Positions 1-5,579 of a stretch of 6,523 nucleotides of DNA are shown here, one piece after another. Source of the stretch: Natrialbaceae archaeon (GTDB lineage: Archaea > Halobacteriota > Halobacteria > Halobacteriales > Natrialbaceae); NCBI GenBank assembly GCA_003552885.1, contig PUPA01000251.1, forward strand, positions 1 to 6,523, read 5' to 3'. A program made the position numbers and the translations under genes. The notes below the pieces were generated by a model. That model was not told where the DNA came from, made no database searches, and saw only the letters and a list, made by a program, of their open reading frames with translations. Within the stretch, counting starts at the first letter, position 1. Each line of letters begins with the position of its first letter.

Positions 1-77
1 AGGAACATCTTCGGCCGGTGTCTGGTGATCGGCCACATGCGGGTCGCGTACCCGCCGGCAAGCACGACGGCCTTCAT
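1..77 (-). CDS. Sugar-phosphate nucleotidyltransferase, N-terminal fragment (partial at left edge)
   Basis: Reading leftward from an ATG at 77-75 gives 25 complete codons without a stop before the window edge. The peptide begins MKAVVLAGG and continues YATRMWPITRHRPKM. This is the nucleotide-binding signature of the NTP_transferase family (glucose-1-phosphate thymidylyl- or uridylyltransferases and GlmU-like enzymes): a Gly-rich loop (residues 7-13) ending in Thr12-Arg13, then Pro22-Lys23. The conserved Arg and Lys normally contact the triphosphate. Family members join a sugar 1-phosphate to an NTP, giving NDP-sugar and pyrophosphate in the cytoplasm for glycan or cell-surface polymer synthesis. 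The sugar and nucleotide cannot be told from this fragment. The start is supported by an AAGGTGG-like ribosome site at 83-89 (minus) and a TATA-like CTTACG about 27 nt upstream. It is divergent from the ferredoxin gene. Family assignment is confident; exact substrate is unknown. Confidence 0.88.
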   Translation of the reverse strand, partial: MKAVVLAGGYATRMWPITRHRPKMF

Positions 78-82
78 TACGC

Positions 83-89
83 CCACCTT
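83..89 (-). promoter_or_regulatory. Possible Shine-Dalgarno site of the nucleotidyltransferase gene
   Basis: On the minus strand AAGGTGG lies five bases before the ATG at 77. It resembles the archaeal anti-16S complement GGAGGTGA. It is the only clear SD-like sequence next to a start in the window. It competes with the alternative that this gene is leaderless, because a TATA-like element also sits at the leaderless distance. Confidence 0.4.
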
Positions 90-100
90 GGCGGGCGCCC

Positions 101-106
101 CGTAAG
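101..106 (-). promoter_or_regulatory. Candidate TATA-like element for the leftward nucleotidyltransferase
   Basis: On the minus strand CTTACG is preceded by the purine-rich AAAGGGAGAAAGG, a plausible BRE-type context. Its centre is about 27 nt before the ATG at 77, so a transcript would start at or next to the start codon. The match to a haloarchaeal TTTAWA-type box is weak; spacing is the main support. Confidence 0.35.
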
Positions 107-133
107 TCCTTTCTCCCTTTCGGCGTCGCCCGC

Positions 134-145
134 GGGGCCGGCCCC
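134..145. repeat. 12-bp GC palindrome in the divergent intergenic region
   Basis: GGGGCCGGCCCC is a perfect 12-bp inverted repeat. It overlaps a second palindrome, CCCGCGGG (129-136). It ends seven bases before the TATA-like element of the ferredoxin gene, where a regulator could act. At this GC content a few such palindromes are expected by chance in a window this size, so no function is claimed. Confidence 0.4.
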
Positions 146-152
146 CGTCAAG

Positions 153-160
153 GATATACG
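153..160 (+). promoter_or_regulatory. Candidate TATA box of the ferredoxin gene
   Basis: GATATACG is an AT-rich patch in otherwise GC-rich DNA, centred about 26 nt before the ATG at 182. That is the archaeal TATA-to-start-site distance, so the mRNA would be leaderless or nearly so. Confidence 0.55.
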
Positions 161-181
161 CCGGTCGTTCGAACGTCAGGT

Positions 182-427
182 ATGCGAGTCGAGTTCGACG
201 AGGATACCTGCATCGGGATGTACCAGTGTGTCGCCGAGTGGGACGGCTTCGAGCGGGACAAGACGGCGGGGAAAGCGGTCCTCGTCGACGGCGAGGAGGT
301 AGAAGACGGGGTGTTCGCCCACGAGGTCCCCGCCGAGGCCGAACTCGACGCGAAGTTCGCCGCCCGGACCTGTCCCGTCGACGCGATCACGATCTACGAC
401 GACGACGGCGAGCAGCTGATCCCGTAG
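182..427 (+). CDS. Small 3Fe-4S-type ferredoxin
   Basis: An 81-residue, highly acidic soluble protein expected to carry single electrons in the cytoplasm. The N-terminus reads DTCIGMYQC, placing cysteines at 10 and 16, and the C-terminal part has TCPVDAI with Cys64 followed by Pro. This is the pattern C-x2-X-x2-C...C-P in which the usual second cysteine is replaced, here by Met13. With three ligands the family normally binds a [3Fe-4S] cluster. There is no second CxxCxxCxxxC motif, so it is not a two-cluster bacterial type, nor the plant-type 2Fe-2S ferredoxin common in haloarchaea. The ATG at 182 is favoured by the TATA-like element 26 nt upstream and full coverage of the first cluster motif. 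It stands alone: the next gene starts 76 bp later with its own promoter. Similar three-Cys ferredoxins elsewhere often serve cytochromes P450, but no P450 or reductase is present here, so the partner is unknown. Confidence 0.85.
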   Translation: MRVEFDEDTCIGMYQCVAEWDGFERDKTAGKAVLVDGEEVEDGVFAHEVPAEAELDAKFAARTCPVDAITIYDDDGEQLIP

Positions 428-473
428 CCGCCACGCCGCCGGCGAGCCGTCCGGACGACCGGAAACGGACGGG

Positions 474-479
474 TTCAAG
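474..479 (+). promoter_or_regulatory. Candidate TATA box of the MFS transporter gene
   Basis: TTCAAG preceded by GGAAACGGACGGG resembles a haloarchaeal BRE plus TATA-type element. Its centre is about 27 nt before the GTG at 504, which supports that GTG as the start of a leaderless transcript. Confidence 0.5.
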
Positions 480-503
480 CGACCTGGGACACAACGTCCG
501 GGC

Positions 504-1733
504 GTGGAGTCGACCACACGCGACCGCGTCGTCCTCTCCGGCGTCGTCTTCGCCGTGTTGTTCTCACAGCTGTTGCTCTACCCGGGCGTGGGGACGCTGG
601 TGGCGACCCTCGGGGCCGACGCCTCCACCTCGCGGCTCGCGGCGACGACGATCTCCGCGTCGATGTGGTTTCTCGTCGCCGAGTTCGCCGCATACGTCGC
701 GTTCGTCGGCGTCTGGGGAGTCCTCAGCGACGCCGCCGGCCGGCGGACGCCGTTCATCGTCGCGGGGGCTGTCGGGGGAGCCGTCGGCTACCTCGCGCTC
801 GCGGCGACCCCGGCCGTCGGCACGATCCCCTTCGAAGGCGTCCTCGCCCTCCGGCTCCTCCAGGGGGCGCTGACGATCGGGGCGTTCTCGCTGACCGTGA
901 CGATGCTCATGGATCTCGACGGTGGCCACGGCCGGAACATGGGTGCCGCGGGGATCGCGATCGGGCTCGGCGCCGCACTCGGCGCACCCGTCGGCGGCTG
1001 GCTGACCGAGATCGATCCGCTGGCGCCGCTTCTGGTCGCCGCCGCGTTGCTCGTCGTCGTCGGCGGGCTGGTCGTCACCGTCCCAGACCGGGCACCGATA
1101 GATCGTCGGACGGTCGGGGCCGTCATAGAGGGGCTCCGCGGACGGCCGATCCTCACCGTCCCGTACGTCTTCGGCTTCGTCGACCGGATGACCGCCGGCT
1201 TCTTCGCGCTCGTGGGCACCCTCTACTTCCAGGACGTGTTCGGGCTGGGACCGGGGGAGACGGGGCTCGTGCTCGCGGCCTTCTTCGCACCCTTCGCCCT
1301 GTTGCAGTATCCGATGGGCGTGCTCTCGGATCGGGTCGGCCGGCTCGGCCCGATGGTCGGGGGCTCCGTCCTCTACGGCCTCGGCATCCTCGCCGTCGGC
1401 GCCTCGCCGACGGTCACGGTCGCGGTCGCGGCGATGGGAGCCGTCGGCGTGCTGGGTGCGCTGGTCGCGCCGGCGACGATGGCGCTCGTCACCGACGTCG
1501 CCGGCGACGGCCAGCGGGGGGTGGCGATGGCCGGCTTCAACCTCGCCGGCAGCCTCGGCTTCCTCGGCGGCTTTCTCGTCGGCGGCACCGTCGCTGACGT
1601 CCGGGGGTACGACGCCGCATTCCTCGTCGTCGGCGGGCTCGAGATCCTCGTCGCGGCCGTGGCCGTCCCCGCGCTGGTTTGGCTCGGCCTCACGGAGGGT
1701 GGCCCCGTCGGTCCGGAGCGTCGCCCCGACTGA
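504..1733 (+). CDS. Major facilitator superfamily transporter, 12 TM, drug-efflux-like
   Basis: A 409-residue integral membrane protein with about twelve hydrophobic segments (roughly 8-30, 52-73, 83-101, 107-131, 146-167, 172-193, 217-240, 250-272, 282-300, 302-329, 340-362, 370-395) and a polar central loop around 194-215. MFS motif A appears in both halves, GVLSDAAGRR (72-81) and GVLSDRVGRL (272-281), showing the internal duplication. A motif-B-like RLLQG (Arg117, Gln120, Gly121) sits in helix 4. A motif-C-like GAALGAPVGGWL (156-167) in helix 5 points to the proton-coupled antiporter branch. Length is typical for 12-TM MFS. Export of a small molecule across the cytoplasmic membrane is the likely role, but the substrate cannot be read from sequence. 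The GTG start (read as Met) is supported by the upstream TATA-like element. The gene follows the ferredoxin by 76 bp with no evident functional link. Confidence 0.87.
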   Translation: MESTTRDRVVLSGVVFAVLFSQLLLYPGVGTLVATLGADASTSRLAATTISASMWFLVAEFAAYVAFVGVWGVLSDAAGRRTPFIVAGAVGGAVGYLALAATPAVGTIPFEGVLALRLLQGALTIGAFSLTVTMLMDLDGGHGRNMGAAGIAIGLGAALGAPVGGWLTEIDPLAPLLVAAALLVVVGGLVVTVPDRAPIDRRTVGAVIEGLRGRPILTVPYVFGFVDRMTAGFFALVGTLYFQDVFGLGPGETGLVLAAFFAPFALLQYPMGVLSDRVGRLGPMVGGSVLYGLGILAVGASPTVTVAVAAMGAVGVLGALVAPATMALVTDVAGDGQRGVAMAGFNLAGSLGFLGGFLVGGTVADVRGYDAAFLVVGGLEILVAAVAVPALVWLGLTEGGPVGPERRPD

Positions 1734-1844
1734 CAGCTTCGGCGGCCCGAGAAACGAAACGGTTCTGGTACGTCCGTCGGCGCCTCTCACCCCGGTCGCC
1801 GAATTCGGGCGGAAGGCGCCCCCTTCGACCGATTGAGGGGTCGT

Positions 1845-1856
1845 GTTAACGTATAC
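1845..1856. other. Paired hexamer palindromes upstream of the copper-protein promoter
   Basis: GTTAACGTATAC consists of two adjacent 6-bp palindromes, GTTAAC and GTATAC. It is an AT-rich patch about 25 bp upstream of the TATA box at 1881-1890. It could be a regulator site or an extra upstream promoter element. The rest of the 178-bp gap (1734-1911) shows only the short palindrome CCGAATTCGG (1799-1808) and no clear terminator. Confidence 0.25.
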
Positions 1857-1880
1857 CTTGCCCGTGACGTTCCCGGGCTA

Positions 1881-1890
1881 TTTTTATATC
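1881..1890 (+). promoter_or_regulatory. Strong TATA box of the blue-copper lipoprotein gene
   Basis: TTTTTATATC is the strongest TATA match in the window. Its TTTATA core is about 27 nt upstream of the ATG at 1912, implying a leaderless mRNA. It also rules against the in-frame upstream GTG at 1843, which lies before the promoter. Confidence 0.75.
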
Positions 1891-1911
1891 TACACCCCTA
1901 ACGCTGTAACC

Positions 1912-2376
1912 ATGGCATCAGACGATCCGGTCTCCCGACGCACAACACTGAAGATCGCGGGCGCAGCGGCCTCGATGGCCCTCGTCGCCGGCTGTCTCGG
2001 TAACGGCGACGACGACGACGATGACAACGGTAACGGCGACGACGGACCCGTCGACATCGAGCCCGGCGAGATGGTCTTCGAGGGCTACACCGCGGGCTGG
2101 GAGCTCGTCGAACCCGTGGAAGGCGACGAGTCGAACCCGACGATCGTCCTCCAGGAGGGCGAGACGTACACGTTCACCTGGACGAACGAGGACGGCGGCC
2201 GCCACAACATCGAGATGTGGGACGACAACGACGAGGTCGTCGAGGACTACCAGACGGAGATCATCGACGAGCAGGGTGCCGAACAGAGCCTCGAGTTCGA
2301 GGCCGTAAGCGACATCACCCAGTACGTCTGTGAGCCACACACGGGCACGATGATCGGCGAAGTCGTCGTCGAGTAG
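1912..2376 (+). CDS. Tat-exported lipid-anchored blue-copper protein (plastocyanin/halocyanin-like)
   Basis: A 154-residue precursor. The N-terminus has a twin-arginine signal (SRRTTLK, residues 8-14), a short hydrophobic stretch (15-27) and a lipobox-like LVAGC with Cys28. It should be exported folded by Tat and anchored by a lipid on the outer face of the membrane. An Asp/Gly/Asn-rich linker (30-45) follows, then a cupredoxin-like domain (about 50-154). Likely type I copper ligands are His98 in GGRHNIEMW and Cys140, His143 and Met147 in YVCEPHTGTM. The protein ends IGEVVVE, matching the last strand of plastocyanin-like folds. Such proteins shuttle electrons among membrane redox complexes. 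No partner oxidase or reductase is in view. The ATG at 1912 was chosen because the strong TATA box lies 27 nt upstream and the Tat motif falls at the expected distance. The RND gene follows after 119 bp with its own promoter. Confidence 0.88.
   Translation: MASDDPVSRRTTLKIAGAAASMALVAGCLGNGDDDDDDNGNGDDGPVDIEPGEMVFEGYTAGWELVEPVEGDESNPTIVLQEGETYTFTWTNEDGGRHNIEMWDDNDEVVEDYQTEIIDEQGAEQSLEFEAVSDITQYVCEPHTGTMIGEVVVE
1998..2044 (+). repeat. Pair of in-frame 17-bp direct repeats in the Asp-rich linker
   Basis: CGGTAACGGCGACGACG occurs at 1998-2014 and again at 2028-2044, offset by exactly 30 bp (10 codons). It encodes the repeated GNGDD segments of the linker following the lipid-anchor cysteine of the copper protein. 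It is probably an in-frame duplication that lengthened the flexible tether. Confidence 0.75.
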
Positions 2377-2455
2377 CCCTCCACCCTTACTTTCGACCCC
2401 ATCCGAGCCGTCGAGCAGCTGGGCCCTCGCAGATCCGGCTCCGACCGCTCGGACA

Positions 2456-2464
2456 GATATATAC
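2456..2464 (+). promoter_or_regulatory. Candidate TATA box of the RND/MMPL gene
   Basis: GATATATAC (core TATATA at 2458-2463) lies about 35 nt before the ATG at 2496. This predicts a start site near 2486 and a leader of about 10 nt. No ribosome binding site is visible in GTTCCGGCAGCT just before the ATG. The remainder of the 119-bp gap shows no convincing hairpin terminator. Confidence 0.6.
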
Positions 2465-2495
2465 GTACCGCCCCGAAACCACCGTTCCGGCAGCT

Positions 2496-5483
2496 ATGAG
2501 CTCCCCGACGGGCCGATCGCCGGAACCCGCTGACGGTCGCCTCGCCGGGGCCATAACGACCCACTCGCGGGCCGTCCTCGCCGTCGCCGCCGTCCTCACG
2601 CTCGTCGCCGCCGCCGGCGTGGCGGCCGTCGAGACCGACCCCTCGATCGACCGGTTCGAGGTCGACTCCCCGGAGGCAGACGCCCTGAGGGACGCCGAGG
2701 ACACCTTCGGCACCGTCGAGGAGGAGACGACCGACACCTACCTCGTCCTCGAGGAGCCGGAGGCTCTCTCTCGGGAGACCACCCTCGCGACCCTCGAGTT
2801 ACAGGCCGAGCTCAGAGAGCACGACGACGTCGGCCCGACGCTGGCAGCGGAGAACCCGACGGTCGGCCTCGGGAACGTCCTCGCCACGGCGGTCGTCCGC
2901 GAGGAGCGTGCGGGGACGCTCGAGACGCGTGCCGGAGAGCTCAGATCGCGGGCGGCGACCCTCGAGGAAACCGGCGAACGGATCGAGGCCGAACTCGATC
3001 GGATCGGGCGACTCCAGGCCGAGTACGAGCGTCTGAACGAGTCCCGATCGGCACTCGGAGACGCGGAGTACGAGCGGCGGGCCGCCACGAAGGAGTCGGC
3101 GATCGACCGCGCCGTCGAGAACGCGACCGCCGGGCTCGAGGAGGACGGGACCGAGCGGTTCGAGGCGGCCGTCGGGGAGGTGCGGTCGATCACCGCCGAA
3201 ATCGCCGCGACAGAGCGCACGGGGGACGACGCGGAGCTATCGCGTCTGGAGGATCGACGCACCCGGACGATCGTCACGGCCGTCGGGGGGATCCTCGGAG
3301 AGGAGTACGGGGAGCTCCACGCCGAGGGCGAACGTCTCGAGGCCGAAGCGGACGCCGTAGAGTCGACCGAACAGCCCCCGATCGACGAACAGATCGCCAC
3401 GATCGAGGAGCTCTCCGAGGAGGAGTACGAGACGGCCCTCGAGGAGGTGCTCTCCGGGACGAGCCCCGCCGGCGGCGTCGCCCTCGAGTTCCTGCCTGCC
3501 GACCACGAGCCCGGCGAGACGAGCGCCGACACCCGGGCGATCGTCGTCGCCCACTCGACCGACGACTCGGGGGCGAGCGTCGACCGAATCACCGCCGCAC
3601 AGCTCACGGTCCGCGAGCTGACCGACGACCACGACCTGGAGTACGCCGTCGCCGGGATCGGCCTCGTCGTCGAGGAGATCGACCGCTCGATCGTCGACAC
3701 GCTCGTGCTCGTGGGTCCGCTCGCGCTGACGTTCGTGCTCGTGACCCTGAGCGTCGTCTACCGCGATCCGTTCGACGTCCTCCTCGGGGTCGCCGGCACC
3801 CTCCTGGTGCTCGTCTGGACGTTCGGAGCGATGGGATGGGCGGGGATCACCCTCTCACAGCCGCTGGTCGCGGTGCCGGTCTTGCTCGTCGGGCTCTCGA
3901 TCGACTACGCCTTACACGTGCTCATGCGTTACCGAGAGCGGTACGCCGACGGCGCCGCCCGTGAGTCGATGTTGGCGGCGCTCGCGGGCGTCGGCGTCGC
4001 GCTCGGGTGGGTGACGGCGACGACCGTCGCCGGCTTCCTCGCGACCCTCACCAGCCCGGTCGAGCCCATCGGCGAGTTCGGGCTCGCCAGCGCCACCGGC
4101 ATCCTCGCCGCCTTCGTCGTCTTCGGGGCCGTCCTCCCGGCCGCGACGGTGGAGCTCGACGAGGCCCTCGAGGCCCGCGGGATCGACCGGCGGCGCCGGG
4201 CGTTCGGAACCGACGGCGGCCACGCCGGCCGACTCCTCTCGGGCGTGGCCGCCGCCGCCTGCCGACGGCCGGCGGCGATCCTCCTCTGTGTCCTGGTCGT
4301 CACCGCTGGCGCGGCCGCGGGCGCCACCGCGGTCGACACCAGCTTCGAGGAGGAGCAGTTCCTGCCGGAGCCCGTCGGCTGGACCGACCGGCTCCCTGGG
4401 CCCGTCGCCCCCGGCGAGTACCGCGTCGGCGAGGAGCTCTCGGCGGTCGACGCCTCCTACGAGCGCGAGGACGACCGCGTCCAGCTGCTCGTCCGCGGGG
4501 AGGTGACCGACGGGGAGTTCCTAGAGCGGCTGGCCGCCGTCGAGGCCGCGGCCGCGGAGGCCGACACCGTCCACGCCCCGGCCGGCGAGGTCGACGCACG
4601 CGGTCCGCTCTCGGTCACGGCGGAGGTCACCGCCGAGGATCCGTCGACGAACGCGACCGTCACGCTCGCCGATCGGACCGGCGACGGCGTCCCCAACCAG
4701 AACGTCGCCGGCGTCTACGACCGGCTGTTCGCCCACGATCCCGACGCCGCCGGCGACGTGATCCACCGGATCGACTCCGGGGGGAGCGTCACCGACGGGA
4801 CGGCGCCGGACCACGAGTACGCGGCCGTCCGACTCGTACTCCCCGTCCGGGCCGGTGCCGATCCGGCCGAGATCACCGCCGAGAGCCGCGAGCTCGCCGA
4901 ACAGCTCGAAGGCGACGATCGGACGGCCGTCGCGACCGGCGGCCCGATCGTCGGCCACGTCGTCGAGGAGCGGCTGCTCGGGGCGGTGGTCTACGGTCTC
5001 GTAGCGACCCTCGGCGTCGTGACCGTCCTGCTCGCCGCCGGCTTCCGGCGGGCCGGCTACGGGGCGACTCTGGGGTTCGTGACGGTGGCCCCCGTCGCCG
5101 CCGCCGTCTGCTGGCTGCTCGGCGCGATGGCGCTCGTGGACATCCCGCTCAACGTCCTCACCGGGACCGTCGCGAGCCTCGCCGTGGGGCTCGGCGTCGC
5201 CTATGGCATCCACGTCAGCGCCCGCTACGCCGCGGAGCTCGAGGGCGGTGACGTCCGGAGGGCGCTCGAACGGACGCTCACCGGCACCGGCGGCGCGTTG
5301 CTCGCCAGCTCGGCGACGACCGTCGGCGGCTTCGGGGTGCTCACGCTCGCGACCCTCCCCGTTCTCCGGCAGTTCGGCCTCCTGACGGCGCTCTCGATCG
5401 TCGCCGCCTCGCTCGCCGGCGTCCTCGTCCTCCCGCCGCTGCTCGTCCTCTGGAGCCGGTGGCTCGGCCCGCCCCGGAGCTGA
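2496..5483 (+). CDS. RND/MMPL-superfamily membrane transporter with coiled-coil insert
   Basis: A 995-residue protein with the duplicated RND layout. TM1 is about 25-45, followed by a large extracytoplasmic domain (46-397). TM2-6 span about 398-552 and TM7 592-612. A second extracytoplasmic domain (613-824) precedes TM8-12 (about 825-986). The two five-helix blocks correspond to MMPL-type domains. TM4 contains GLSIDYALHV (466-475) with Asp470, the expected proton-relay acid. The equivalent TM10 segment reads GLGVAYGIHV (898-907), with Ala902 instead. Residues 134-290 of the first outer domain are rich in Glu, Arg, Leu and Ala with heptad-like spacing, predicting long helices or a coiled-coil hairpin absent from the second domain. 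The second domain has DRTGDGVPNQN (726-736), resembling a calcium-binding loop. Relatives use the proton gradient to move lipids or other hydrophobic compounds; substrate here is unknown. The ATG at 2496 gives a short cytoplasmic tail before TM1. Confidence 0.88.
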   Translation: MSSPTGRSPEPADGRLAGAITTHSRAVLAVAAVLTLVAAAGVAAVETDPSIDRFEVDSPEADALRDAEDTFGTVEEETTDTYLVLEEPEALSRETTLATLELQAELREHDDVGPTLAAENPTVGLGNVLATAVVREERAGTLETRAGELRSRAATLEETGERIEAELDRIGRLQAEYERLNESRSALGDAEYERRAATKESAIDRAVENATAGLEEDGTERFEAAVGEVRSITAEIAATERTGDDAELSRLEDRRTRTIVTAVGGILGEEYGELHAEGERLEAEADAVESTEQPPIDEQIATIEELSEEEYETALEEVLSGTSPAGGVALEFLPADHEPGETSADTRAIVVAHSTDDSGASVDRITAAQLTVRELTDDHDLEYAVAGIGLVVEEIDRSIVDTLVLVGPLALTFVLVTLSVVYRDPFDVLLGVAGTLLVLVWTFGAMGWAGITLSQPLVAVPVLLVGLSIDYALHVLMRYRERYADGAARESMLAALAGVGVALGWVTATTVAGFLATLTSPVEPIGEFGLASATGILAAFVVFGAVLPAATVELDEALEARGIDRRRRAFGTDGGHAGRLLSGVAAAACRRPAAILLCVLVVTAGAAAGATAVDTSFEEEQFLPEPVGWTDRLPGPVAPGEYRVGEELSAVDASYEREDDRVQLLVRGEVTDGEFLERLAAVEAAAAEADTVHAPAGEVDARGPLSVTAEVTAEDPSTNATVTLADRTGDGVPNQNVAGVYDRLFAHDPDAAGDVIHRIDSGGSVTDGTAPDHEYAAVRLVLPVRAGADPAEITAESRELAEQLEGDDRTAVATGGPIVGHVVEERLLGAVVYGLVATLGVVTVLLAAGFRRAGYGATLGFVTVAPVAAAVCWLLGAMALVDIPLNVLTGTVASLAVGLGVAYGIHVSARYAAELEGGDVRRALERTLTGTGGALLASSATTVGGFGVLTLATLPVLRQFGLLTALSIVAASLAGVLVLPPLLVLWSRWLGPPRS

Positions 5484-5541
5484 TCGGCGACGGCGGTCGG
5501 CGGCACCGTCCCGGCTGAGAGGGGGGTCGGCGGCGAGCAGA

Positions 5542-5548
5542 GTTAAGA
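5542..5548 (+). promoter_or_regulatory. Candidate TATA-like element of the histidine kinase gene
   Basis: GTTAAGA sits about 35 nt before the GTG at 5580, predicting a leader of roughly 8 nt. It is an AT-rich patch in a GC-rich gap. The 96-bp gap (5484-5579) shows no clear terminator for the upstream RND gene. AAGGA at 5560-5564 is too far from the start to be a normal ribosome site. Confidence 0.45.
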
Positions 5549-5579
5549 GGATCACCGAGAAGGACGAACACGTCAAACC

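Noticed and set aside
106..120. Pyrimidine-rich tract as a T-rich terminator
   Set aside because: No gene ends just upstream on the plus strand. On the minus strand it is the purine-rich context upstream of the leftward TATA-like element.
226..873. 215-codon open frame overlapping the ferredoxin and MFS genes
   Set aside because: It crosses two recognisable genes and their intergenic region in another frame, with Arg/Ser/Pro-rich sequence and no promoter of its own.
665..1597. 310-codon open frame on the plus strand within the MFS gene
   Set aside because: An Arg-rich shadow frame; the overlapping MFS frame has motifs A, B and C and twelve hydrophobic segments.
564..1790. 408-codon open frame on the minus strand
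   Set aside because: It is antisense to the MFS gene, which has clear family motifs. The translated product is polar, repetitive and unlike any known fold.
1799..1808. CCGAATTCGG palindrome as a terminator of the MFS gene
   Set aside because: It has no loop, no following T-run, and a length easily reached by chance.
1843..1911. GTG at 1843 as the start of the copper protein
   Set aside because: It would place 23 extra residues before the Tat signal and would lie upstream of the strong TATA box at 1881-1890. The ATG at 1912 fits both.
4007..5251. 414-codon open frame on the plus strand within the RND gene
   Set aside because: It is an overlapping out-of-frame reading composed largely of Arg, Pro and Gly, typical of a GC-rich shadow frame.
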